Shown here: positions 17,084 to 25,481 of the stretch, piece by piece
Numbering within the stretch: position 1 is the stretch's first letter
How the letters are laid out: every line of letters starts with the position of its first letter
NCBI GenBank assembly: GCA_041398785.1
Contig: JAWKUA010000011.1
Coordinates: 169,956 to 233,955, forward strand
DNA: 64,000 nt
Direction: 5' to 3'
DNA from: Planctomycetaceae bacterium
GTDB taxonomy: Bacteria > Planctomycetota > Planctomycetia > Planctomycetales > Planctomycetaceae
Position numbers and translations under genes: made by a program
Notes under the pieces: model-generated
Seen by the model: the letters and a program-made list of their open reading frames with translations, nothing else
What the model was told of the DNA's origin: nothing
The model's database searches: none

Positions 17084-19228
17084 TCAGATCCCGCCGTCCA
17101 GATCGTTCAGAATCCGGCGGTGCTGTTCGGCTCGTTCCGTTTCGTTCAGTGCGTCAAACACAGTGGCCAGCAGTTCGTGGATATTCCGACTCTGCTGCTT
17201 CTTTGCCAGAGCGGTCTCCAGGTCGTGGCGGGCTTCTTCCCAGCGTCCCACGGCGATGTAGACTTCGGCACGGGTCGACAGCACATCGGGGTGATCCGGC
17301 AGCATGCTGAGCGCTTCGTCAAGATGCGCGAGAGCGCGTTCGGCGTTGTCCGGACTTTCGCGGACCAGCGCCAGCGACAGGTTGTTCAGCACCATCGGAC
17401 TGCGCTTGTTCAGCGCGTAGGCTCGTTCCAGAAACTGTCGCGCGCGGCCTGTCTGCCCGGCTTCCAGAGCGCACGTGCCGATAAACGTGTAGACCTGTTC
17501 GTTTGACGATCCGCCGGCCAGCAGTTCCGTCAGCATGTTTTCGGCGTCCGCGGCCAGCGGGTGTTTCGAACTGCTGAGACGCGCCAGCCGTTCCAGGACA
17601 AGTCCGCTGACGACACGTGTCTCCAGAGCTTCCTTCAGCAGTGCCACGAGCGAGTCATCGTCTGCGCTGTCTTCGGCCGAATTTCGCTGATCGTAGAGCG
17701 CAATGAACACGCGTCCGGCCAGCGCGTTCAAAACGGCTGCTTCGGCGCTGCCCTGTTCGAATTTCTCAAGCTCCGAAACCAGGAACGATCGCGCGTCTTC
17801 GAGCCTTCCGGCGACCAGCAGCGTTTCTCCGTGCAGAGCGGCGGTCCGGGCCTCGTAAGATTCCGTCAACTGCTGACGCTGTTCGGCAAGCAGCGTTTCC
17901 AGCAGCTCTTCCGACGCATCAGTGCGCCCGGCGGCGCGGTAAAGCCTGGCGAGCATCAGGCGCAGGTCCGGATTTTTTTCCGTGAGCGACTCCAGACGCA
18001 CGATCGCTTCATCGGTGATTCCGGAGGATGCAAGCAGCTGAATGTAGATCAGTTCGTCTCCCAGGGCAGTCGCGTCACCGGACTGTGCGATTTTCTCCTT
18101 CCAGACGTCAACCGCCGGCTTCAGCACTTCGGCGCTGACGGTTGCCCCGGCGGCGGCCAGTTGCAGCAGCGCGACCACAGCGGGTTTGTTGTCCGGCTGA
18201 AGCTGAGTCGCCTTGGACAGCAGGTCGGCGCAGGAATCGCGATTCAGCATCGATTCCCGCAGCCGCTTGGTGGAAAGCTGGACGTAGAAGGATGCCAGGC
18301 CGCGCTGCAGGGCCGGCGAGGCGTTCTGCTGCAGTCCTTCCAGCAGAACGGCCTGCGCTTCATTGTCGCGGTTCGCCAGTGCCAGCACTTCCGACCAGCC
18401 GATTCGCGCCGCGTCGTCTCGCGGATTTTGAATCACGCGCTGCTCGAAGCGTTCCCGGGCGGACTGAATGTGCGTGTCGATCTGTTCATCGCTGCGACCG
18501 ATCTGCCGCTGCACGCGAGCCAGCAGCAGCGCTGCTTCCGGGCGCGCGTCGACGATCTGCAGCAGATGCTGCTCGGCCTGACGCAGTTGATTCTGGCGAA
18601 GGTAGATTTCGGCCAGCAACTGATGGGCGTTCACGCTGTCCGGCTTTTCGCTGATGGCCTTGTGAAGTTGAGCCAGCGCCAGTTCGGTCGTGACGTTCAG
18701 AACCGGTTTTTCCGCGGTCGCCTGTGAGGCCAGCCAGACGCGTGCGGGAACGTAGCCGCTTTTGTCCAGCGGCGTCATGCTTTCGATCTGAGCGGCCGCC
18801 AGTTCGGTCTGGTGTTCTTCAATCAGGAACATTGCCAGCCGAAATCGATAGCGTTCTTCGTGGGGACGCTGCTGGACCAGACTTCGCAGGTACAACTGAG
18901 CATCTTCGTCGCGACCGTCTTTGATGGCATCGTCGGCCGCAATTTCATATGCCTGAATTGTTTCCGTCTGCGAAGCTCGCCGAAGCCACCAGACGTAGCT
19001 GCTGCCACCGACAGCGACCAGCAGAAACGGTAGACCGATCAACAGCCGGCCGTAGGCCCGTGAAACGAACCAGGCTTCCGTGAATTCCCAGATCCAGCGG
19101 ACGACGTACGACGGCCGCATCAGATCCGCGATTCCGGGACGTTCGCGCGGATCGAAATTCGGATCATCCGGGGTCACCACGGTGTTCCTGGAATCTGCGA
19201 CGGGTGGCTTCGTTTTGTCGTCCGACAT
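17084..19228 (-). CDS. Membrane-anchored tetratricopeptide-repeat protein
   Basis: A 714-residue protein with a cytosolic N-terminus of about 60 residues, one transmembrane helix near 62-80 (LLIGLPFLLVAVGGSSYVWW), and then an almost continuous array of TPR-type helical pairs, for example ARVWLASQATAEKP, NAHQLLAEIYLRQNQLRQAE and LNNLSLALVRESPDNAERAL. TPR arrays act as protein-binding scaffolds. The gene is 210 bp downstream of an exosortase gene on the same strand; exosortase loci in other bacteria commonly include TPR proteins (for example the PrsT type), so it may be part of the same surface-export locus. That connection is inference. Confidence 0.87.
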   Translation of the reverse strand: MSDDKTKPPVADSRNTVVTPDDPNFDPRERPGIADLMRPSYVVRWIWEFTEAWFVSRAYGRLLIGLPFLLVAVGGSSYVWWLRRASQTETIQAYEIAADDAIKDGRDEDAQLYLRSLVQQRPHEERYRFRLAMFLIEEHQTELAAAQIESMTPLDKSGYVPARVWLASQATAEKPVLNVTTELALAQLHKAISEKPDSVNAHQLLAEIYLRQNQLRQAEQHLLQIVDARPEAALLLARVQRQIGRSDEQIDTHIQSARERFEQRVIQNPRDDAARIGWSEVLALANRDNEAQAVLLEGLQQNASPALQRGLASFYVQLSTKRLRESMLNRDSCADLLSKATQLQPDNKPAVVALLQLAAAGATVSAEVLKPAVDVWKEKIAQSGDATALGDELIYIQLLASSGITDEAIVRLESLTEKNPDLRLMLARLYRAAGRTDASEELLETLLAEQRQQLTESYEARTAALHGETLLVAGRLEDARSFLVSELEKFEQGSAEAAVLNALAGRVFIALYDQRNSAEDSADDDSLVALLKEALETRVVSGLVLERLARLSSSKHPLAADAENMLTELLAGGSSNEQVYTFIGTCALEAGQTGRARQFLERAYALNKRSPMVLNNLSLALVRESPDNAERALAHLDEALSMLPDHPDVLSTRAEVYIAVGRWEEARHDLETALAKKQQSRNIHELLATVFDALNETERAEQHRRILNDLDGGI

Positions 19229-19438
19229 GGCGGTGCGTTCTCTTGTTCAGAAAACCAATCTTCGGAACCAGTAATGACCGGGGCGGAAGGGAAATCCCAG
19301 GCCGCATCATCAATTGAAAAGCCGCCAGGCTGGTTCAGCCGCCGGCCGTGTGAATCCCGGCTGAGTCTTCCATCACGAATGAACCGAGCGAATCAGCGAC
19401 ATCACTGACGACCCGGCCGATTGCTGTTGCGCGTATTT

Positions 19439-20380
19439 TCACGTTGTCTGGCGGCTGTCGAGGCGGGGAAGGACACCAAAAACCCGATTCCACATCCGGG
19501 TGAACGGATTGACGAACATTGCTGACAGGCCGCTTGCACCCAGGTCCGGAACCGGATCCGTGAAGAAGCTCAGGAATGCGTCGCCGCTGTAGACCAGTCC
19601 TGCCGCGACCAACAGGGCCGCATAACCGATCAGATCATGTTGCCAGCCGCCCGAAAGGTCGAACTGGTAATCCTGCCATGCCACGGCGATCGAAGTGACT
19701 CGCAGCACGTTCATCACGCCGGCAAACATGGCTCCACTGCCCAGAATGATGAGGGAATGCATCGGCTTGCGACGGTTGATGCACAGAATCACGGCAGCCA
19801 GGAACAGCACGGTAAACAGCGACTGCACGCCGCTGCAGGCATCTTCGACCAGCAGCCTCTTGCCGGGCATGCTCAGCACATTCCCTTCGCGAAGGTGCAG
19901 GTATTGGAAATGGTGCAGCAGCTTGCTGGCCACCACCGTCGTCGCCTTTTGCAGCCATTGAATCAGCCGGATGTCATAATTCAGCGGCGGACGAAGCGTC
20001 AGCAGCGGCAGCAGGATCAGATATCCCAGCGAGATATTGAAGTCTCGGTCGCGAGTCGTCACGCACACGGCGAACGCCAGAAGAATTGCTCCCGCCGCCA
20101 TAAACCACGGCGACTGCAGCAGCACAGCGGCGGCGATCAGGCACACATCCAGATTGATCAGCAGATAACGAATGATCCTGTGTCGACCGGCAGGACCGTC
20201 CGCGCGGCTGATCGCCAGCCACGCAAAGCCCGCAAGGGCGAACGGAAAGAACTGATAATGTGACTTCGACCACAGCTCTGTGTAGTACGCGTAAAGGTAC
20301 GGCAAATGGGCCACGGCCAGCAGGCTGATGAGACCGTTTCGGCGAATCCACGCCGCGAACTTGTTTGCGGAATCGGACAT
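19439..20380 (-). CDS. Exosortase/archaeosortase-family transpeptidase
   Basis: A 313-residue polytopic protein with about eight hydrophobic segments. The exosortase catalytic residues are in place: Cys182 in VEDACSGVQSL, Arg227 in MNVLRVTSIA and His248 in GGWQHDLIGY. Exosortases process and anchor or release proteins with a short C-terminal sorting signal (PEP-CTERM or variants) at the membrane. Its length and C-terminal extension suggest a planctomycete subtype, possibly the one called XrtU, but I cannot settle that by eye. No clear PEP-CTERM protein is encoded in this window. The start at 20380 (MSDSANKF) gives a normal cytosolic N-terminus. Confidence 0.88.
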   Translation of the reverse strand: MSDSANKFAAWIRRNGLISLLAVAHLPYLYAYYTELWSKSHYQFFPFALAGFAWLAISRADGPAGRHRIIRYLLINLDVCLIAAAVLLQSPWFMAAGAILLAFAVCVTTRDRDFNISLGYLILLPLLTLRPPLNYDIRLIQWLQKATTVVASKLLHHFQYLHLREGNVLSMPGKRLLVEDACSGVQSLFTVLFLAAVILCINRRKPMHSLIILGSGAMFAGVMNVLRVTSIAVAWQDYQFDLSGGWQHDLIGYAALLVAAGLVYSGDAFLSFFTDPVPDLGASGLSAMFVNPFTRMWNRVFGVLPRLDSRQTT

Positions 20381-20482
20381 GTATCACAGGCCTGTGCTTC
20401 AGGAGACAGTGCGGCAGCAGTCCTGCGACATGCGGGACTGGGGCCGGATTTTGACGATACCGCCGCGTCGCTGTGATCTTCA

Positions 20483-22201
20483 ATGGTGAATCCTGCGGAA
20501 CCGGCTATTGTAACATTCCCAAATCGCGAATTCCGCCTTCGCATCGACAGAATCGGTCACGGAATTCGCACCGGGGCTTCCGGCGCGTTGCGAAAAAACG
20601 TCAGTCGCCGAAGGCTCCACATCCCGCTCACGAAAGCTGCTGCCTTGCCAACACAGGAAGATTCACACGTTCTTCAATTGCATCCGGACGACAACACCGC
20701 TGTCGCACGCACGATTCTGTCTCGAAACATGTCGCTGACGACCGGTGGGAACCTGTTCAGTGTTCAGCAGGATATTCCGCAGGGCCACAAGGTCGCCGTG
20801 CAGCACATTTCGGAAGGGGCACCGATCCGGAAATTCGGCCAGACGATCGGGTATGCGTCGTCGGATATCTCGCCGGGAGACTGGGTCCACGTCCACAACG
20901 TCAGCGCGACGAAACCGGGTCTGGACTACGAATTCGCCACTCAGATTCGTCACGCCGCCGCTCCCGATCAGGCGCGGTCATTCCAGGGTTTTCGGCGAGC
21001 CAACGGAAAGGCGGGAACTCGCAACTACATCGCTCTGATCAGCACCGTCAACTGTTCCGCGACGACGGCTCGCTATGTGGCCCGTGAACTGGCCGCTACG
21101 GATCTGACCGCGTTTCCGAATATTGACGGCGTGGTGCCGCTGGTCCACAAGGGCGGCTGCGCGATGGCATTCGACAGCGAAGATCATCGGCAGTTGAACC
21201 GAACTCTGGCCGGATTTGCCGAACATCCCAACATCGCCGCATGCCTGGTGCTGGGACTGGGATGCGAAACCGCTCAGGCGACTCACCTGGAACGGGAGCA
21301 TCATCTGGTTCAGCTTGGACGCGGCGGTTCGGCAGCGGTTGCCGATCGGCCGATGGTGCTGAACATTCAGGAAGTGGGCGGCGTGCGCAAGACGGTTGAT
21401 CATGCCGTCGGAATTCTGCGCGACCTGCTGCCGGACGCGAACAATGTTCGTCGCGAACCGATTCCGCTGTCGGAACTCATGGTGGCTCTGGAATGCGGCG
21501 GCAGTGACGGCAACAGCGGCATAACGGCGAATCCTGCCGTTGGAGTCGCTGCCGACATGCTGGTGGCTCACGGCGGCACCGCTGTGTTGTCCGAAACCAC
21601 GGAAATCTACGGAGCGGAACACCTGCTGACTCGCCGAGCGGCGACTCGCGAAATCGGCGAGGCACTGCTGGAACGAATTCACTGGTGGGAGGACTACGCT
21701 CGCCGTCACGACGCATCCATCGACAGCAATCCGTCCGTCGGCAACAAGAACGGCGGGCTGACCACGATCTTCGAAAAGTCGCTCGGCGCGATTGCGAAGG
21801 GCGGGACGTCACCGCTGATGGGAGTCTTCCGGTATGCCGAGCCCATCACGACGAAGGGCTTCGTGATTATGGACAGCCCGGGATTCGACCCGGCTTCCAT
21901 CACGGGAAAAGTCGCCAGCGGTGCTCAACTCGTTGTGTTTACGACCGGGCGGGGCAGTTGTTTCGGCTGCAAGCCTTCGCCGACGATCAAAGTGGCCACC
22001 AACACCCCGATGTTCGACAGAATGCGGGGCGACATGGATATCAACGCGGGCGTCATCCTGGACGGAACCAGTGTCGAAGAAGTCGGCCGGCAGATCTTCG
22101 AAAGCATCGTGGCCACCGCCAGTGGCGAACGCACGCTGAGCGAACAGCAGGGAATCGGCGATGAAGAATTCTGCCCGTGGGTTCCCGGACCGATTTTCTG
22201 A
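20483..22201 (+). CDS. UxaA-family hydrolase (altronate dehydratase-like), SAF domain fused
   Basis: An N-terminal SAF-type domain (LQLHPDDNTAVARTIL to DYEFATQI) is followed by the large catalytic domain of the UxaA/GarD family: FQGFRRANGKAGTRNYIALI, NIDGVVPLVHKGGC, LGLGCET, LECGGSDGNSGITANPAVG and GRGSCFGCKPSPTIK near the end. These enzymes dehydrate sugar acids such as altronate or galactarate with a divalent metal. In many bacteria the SAF part is a separate subunit. The substrate here is not determined, and no other hexuronate gene is near. The 5' end is uncertain: the ATG at 20483 adds about 54 residues unlike the family, and a TTG at 20645 would give a conventional N-terminus but lacks a clear ribosome-binding site. 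Confidence 0.88.
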   Translation: MVNPAEPAIVTFPNREFRLRIDRIGHGIRTGASGALRKNVSRRRLHIPLTKAAALPTQEDSHVLQLHPDDNTAVARTILSRNMSLTTGGNLFSVQQDIPQGHKVAVQHISEGAPIRKFGQTIGYASSDISPGDWVHVHNVSATKPGLDYEFATQIRHAAAPDQARSFQGFRRANGKAGTRNYIALISTVNCSATTARYVARELAATDLTAFPNIDGVVPLVHKGGCAMAFDSEDHRQLNRTLAGFAEHPNIAACLVLGLGCETAQATHLEREHHLVQLGRGGSAAVADRPMVLNIQEVGGVRKTVDHAVGILRDLLPDANNVRREPIPLSELMVALECGGSDGNSGITANPAVGVAADMLVAHGGTAVLSETTEIYGAEHLLTRRAATREIGEALLERIHWWEDYARRHDASIDSNPSVGNKNGGLTTIFEKSLGAIAKGGTSPLMGVFRYAEPITTKGFVIMDSPGFDPASITGKVASGAQLVVFTTGRGSCFGCKPSPTIKVATNTPMFDRMRGDMDINAGVILDGTSVEEVGRQIFESIVATASGERTLSEQQGIGDEEFCPWVPGPIF

Positions 22202-22621
22202 TGTCGGCGGGTTTTCCGGCCCATTGCCACAGTCGCGACCAGTGAGCTTCCGCAGCGAAGTCGAATTGCGCTGTCTGTGCCCGCAGAAAGCGCTTGCCGA
22301 ACGATCGAATTCCCGGCGACATCGCGTGCCCGCGTATCGACAGCGCCCCGGCTCCGGCACGATCCGGAGCAGCGAAGGTCGAAAAAGCGGCACCACCCGA
22401 ACAATCCCTACAGTTTCACAAATTACCTGACCGATACTACCCACAGGACCGTCTCAACACGATCGGTCTGCCTTTGCGTATTGGCAGACGGATCGAGCGG
22501 TCTACGGCTCAGGGCAGCCGCAGACATTGTTTTCCTCGCGGCAAGCGAGGTCTGAGCAGAGTGTGCGAGTCATGAGCGGTTGAAAAGCCAGTCAAAACTG
22601 TGGCTTGTGAAGGGTAGATCA
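22202..22621. other. Intergenic region upstream of the porin gene
   Basis: About 420 bp without a convincing coding frame, RNA gene or repeat. Several frames are open on both strands but are Arg/Ser/Pro-rich in the manner of GC-rich noncoding DNA. It should include the promoter of the BBP7 porin gene. Confidence 0.45.
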
Positions 22622-24547
22622 ATGCGGATTTGGCACCGTCTTCCAACGAGGATCCGGCCGTTTCGACCGGAAATCCGGGTGTCCGGGCAGGAGGCCAGCG
22701 ATACGTCAAGCCTCGTGCAGCGGGCACTGGCGAGCGTTCGGCTGTTCCGACGGAAAGCGTTTGAACGCAGTGCCGCGGTGACTGCCGGGTTGCGTCGCGG
22801 CCGGCGTCTGGCGACGCTGATGGCGATGGCCTGTGCCTTCACGGCGACAACGGCGTTCGGTCAGGACATGATGGGCTACCAATCCTATGGTGCTCCGGCA
22901 TTTATGGCCGGTGGACCACAGGCCTACAGCGCCACTCCGACTCAGGGATTGCCGCCCTCGTTTCTGTCTCATCCGTACATTTCTCCGTTCGATCACGCCT
23001 TCGAACAGCACTTCAACTCCGATGGCCTGTGGTTCCGCAGGACACGTCCGGGGATTACTCCCGGCGGTCCGAATTCCTACTTCTTCAACATCGATTATGT
23101 ACGAACGCTGTATCGCACCGATCACAGCGAGTTCGGCGATCCGACGGTCACGCCGTTCGACTACGTGAGCCTGCCCGACGACGCCCCCGGCAACTTCCCG
23201 GACACGCTGTTCTACGACGTCCATGATCCGATTCAGGTAGACCGGCTGCCTCGTCTGGGTGTGAACGGAATCCGGATCAGCGGCGGATTTGAAAACGACA
23301 ACGACTGGGGATTCTCCTGGAACGCAAACTGGAACCCGTCCGGCACGACTACGTTTGACGCCCGGCGAATCAAGGACGAACAACGCTTCAACAGCCTTGA
23401 CGCGATTGTCCTGTCCGCGTCGCAGGGAGTTGCGAACGGATCGGCGATTCCTCCGCTGGTTCGAAACTTTGAAGAACGCCGGATTGTCGAAGACATCATC
23501 CTGGGACGACGGGTATTCGACATCCTGGACGTCGAAACCTTTGGCGGGTTCGCCGGTGGCGACGGCCCGTACGGAACAACGTTTGACTTTCTCAACCGTA
23601 CGCTGCTGGTGCTGCCATCGATCAATATGCAGAACGGTGTCGGACCGATCACGGACCCCAATACCGCGACGCTGCTGCGTGACCCGGACGGTATTCAACA
23701 AATCTTCGACCTGGACTTCGTACTGGCCCGCAGTGTGCAGACCTGGGGCGGCGGCGGACACTTCAGCTTTGGGGCCGGTAAGGAACTCGCCGGGATTCTG
23801 ATGCGGCCAACGGTCGGCGGTCGCTACATGAGAATCGACGAAGGCTTCTTCTTCCGAGGTGCCAATTCCGGTCTGTTCTATACGCGATCTGTGCTGCAGA
23901 ACGGTATTGATGACGACGGCGATGCCTTCATCGACGAGGTTGACGAAGGCGGCGGAGCACTCAACTTTGTTCAGAACAACCCGTCCGCTCAGATTCTGAT
24001 CCGCTCATTCATCAACAGCACGGTTCGGACCGATTTGTACGGTCCGGAAATCGGTGTGGAATACAACCTGGGTGACAAGTTCGGACTGGATCTCACCGGA
24101 GCCACTCGCGTTGGTGCTTTCTTCAACCGTGAAAGACTGAACCTGGCGGGTGACAACATCGGTGATACCGTCACCACTGTCATTGATCCGATCACGGGAA
24201 ACACGATTCTGCAGGACATGTTCGACACGACCACTCTGGACGGTCCGACATTGAACGCGTTCCGGGACAGCACTTCGAAGTCACATCTGTCTCCGATGTT
24301 CGAACAGTCGCTGAACGCGGAACTGAGTCTGTTTTCGAACGTTCCCGTTCTGCGAGACATGCAGCAACTGGAGCATGCCAAGCTGCGACTGGGATGGACG
24401 TTCACCTGGCTCGGCGAGATTGCTGACCCGAACAAGTCGATTGTCTGGATCTCCAATCCGCGGCAGGGCCTGTTCCCGACGGTCAACCCGAGTCGTACGA
24501 GCTTCTATCAGAACACGTTCAACGTGGGTGTCAATTGGGACTACTAG
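22622..24547 (+). CDS. BBP7-type outer-membrane beta-barrel protein
   Basis: A 641-residue exported protein. A long basic N-terminus leads to the signal segment LATLMAMACAFTATTAFGQ. The mature part starts with a Gly/Pro/Tyr-rich linker, then alternating amphipathic strands typical of the planctomycete BBP7 porins: DGLWFRRTRPGI, FGAGKELAGILMRPTVGGRY, GPEIGVEYNLGDKFGLDLTG, LRLGWTFTWLGEI, and an aromatic last strand ending FNVGVNWDY, as outer-membrane proteins need for BAM recognition. Residues about 426-443 (NGIDDDGDAFIDEVDEGG) form a calcium-loop-like acidic insertion. AAGGG lies 8 nt before the ATG at 22622. It probably acts as a general porin; the substrate is unknown. Confidence 0.85.
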   Translation: MRIWHRLPTRIRPFRPEIRVSGQEASDTSSLVQRALASVRLFRRKAFERSAAVTAGLRRGRRLATLMAMACAFTATTAFGQDMMGYQSYGAPAFMAGGPQAYSATPTQGLPPSFLSHPYISPFDHAFEQHFNSDGLWFRRTRPGITPGGPNSYFFNIDYVRTLYRTDHSEFGDPTVTPFDYVSLPDDAPGNFPDTLFYDVHDPIQVDRLPRLGVNGIRISGGFENDNDWGFSWNANWNPSGTTTFDARRIKDEQRFNSLDAIVLSASQGVANGSAIPPLVRNFEERRIVEDIILGRRVFDILDVETFGGFAGGDGPYGTTFDFLNRTLLVLPSINMQNGVGPITDPNTATLLRDPDGIQQIFDLDFVLARSVQTWGGGGHFSFGAGKELAGILMRPTVGGRYMRIDEGFFFRGANSGLFYTRSVLQNGIDDDGDAFIDEVDEGGGALNFVQNNPSAQILIRSFINSTVRTDLYGPEIGVEYNLGDKFGLDLTGATRVGAFFNRERLNLAGDNIGDTVTTVIDPITGNTILQDMFDTTTLDGPTLNAFRDSTSKSHLSPMFEQSLNAELSLFSNVPVLRDMQQLEHAKLRLGWTFTWLGEIADPNKSIVWISNPRQGLFPTVNPSRTSFYQNTFNVGVNWDY

Positions 24548-24572
24548 GATCACGACGGAGGGACGGAGGATC

Positions 24573-24612
24573 GGAGAATGGAGCACGCGGATTCCGGTCC
24601 GCTCCCATTCTC
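24573..24612. terminator. Stem-loop between convergent genes, likely bidirectional terminator
   Basis: GGAGAATGGAGC at 24573-24584 pairs with GCTCCCATTCTC at 24601-24612 with one bulge, around a 16-nt loop that includes further GC pairing. It lies between the plus-strand porin stop (24547) and the minus-strand nuclease stop, which it overlaps. No long T-run is present on either strand. Confidence 0.55.
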
Positions 24613-25481
24613 TATTCTCCGTTTCCCGGTTTTCTTCCGTCGATCGGCCGGCATCGCTGTTGAAAGGCGAACAGATCCACAAGGCGGTGCTTGCGGACCC
24701 GGAAGGCCGTTCCGTGATTGCGGGCTCCGCCGGTGGGCCTGATGTGCATTCGAAGTTCCAGAATCACATCGCCTTCGTCGATCAGTGACAGCAGGCGATC
24801 AACCGCCGGACGCGCGCAGTAGGTCACGGCGCGGTAGTGGAATTCTTCGTCGGCACCCTTGCCGCGAGTCGCTGCGGCCACGAATACCGCTTCGGAATGC
24901 TTTTCCTGCAGACGCTGCTGCAGAACGTCGAACGTCCAGAAAGCGATGTCGCGATCTTCGCGCTGCAGCACCACACGCGAATGGACTTTGTCGACCGCCA
25001 GACGCAAGCCGGCGTCGTTTGGCCGTGAGGTTACTGACTGGTACCACGCCAGGCGTCCGTTGTTGTCGACGTAACCGTAGGCTCGGATCCGTTCGGCGGA
25101 CGACATTTCGTCAAGCCATTCCGGCTCCTTCAGAAACAGGTTCATCTTCTCGTGATCGTCGAACCTTTGTTCGTCGTCACGATAGGCCTTGATTTCCATT
25201 CCCAGCAGATCGCCCGCCGGGGAGTTGTTTTCTTCAATCCGCAGCAGCGACTCCAGCGTGTAACCGACGCCGGTTGATCCCGGCCGCAGCGTCTTCACGT
25301 AACCGCGTTCCGTGATCGGATCGAAGCGTCTCAGGAACTCAGCCAGAGCAGGGCTGTCAGGTTCTTCGGCCTTCACGCCGCATCGGGCGGAGACGGACAC
25401 AAACGCCAGGACCATCAGGACGAACGCAGCCGTGCCTGACCTGCCGGCGCTGTTCCACCCGGCCAACCCGCGCTGCGTCAC
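24612..25481 (-). CDS. Exported MvaI/BcnI-like restriction-endonuclease-fold protein
   Basis: The core matches the MvaI/BcnI family, which is related to MutH: GYVKTLRPGSTGVGYTLESL, then EENNSPAGD, then LLGMEIKAYR, giving the catalytic pattern Asp91-x4-Glu96-x-Lys98. The C-terminal segment RPTGGARNHGTAFRVR also looks family-like. Unusually, residues 16-35 form a hydrophobic export signal (AAFVLMVLAFVSVSA), so the enzyme seems to act outside the cytosol or at the membrane. There is no methyltransferase nearby, unlike a restriction-modification system. Translation starts at a GTG that overlaps the permease stop (GTGA), so the two are coupled. Activity is likely from the intact triad but unproven; sequence specificity is unknown. 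Confidence 0.72.
   Translation of the reverse strand: MTQRGLAGWNSAGRSGTAAFVLMVLAFVSVSARCGVKAEEPDSPALAEFLRRFDPITERGYVKTLRPGSTGVGYTLESLLRIEENNSPAGDLLGMEIKAYRDDEQRFDDHEKMNLFLKEPEWLDEMSSAERIRAYGYVDNNGRLAWYQSVTSRPNDAGLRLAVDKVHSRVVLQREDRDIAFWTFDVLQQRLQEKHSEAVFVAAATRGKGADEEFHYRAVTYCARPAVDRLLSLIDEGDVILELRMHIRPTGGARNHGTAFRVRKHRLVDLFAFQQRCRPIDGRKPGNGE

Noticed and set aside
24612..25481. Restriction-modification system
   Set aside because: No DNA methyltransferase is encoded nearby and the nuclease carries an export signal, so a classical R-M system is not supported.
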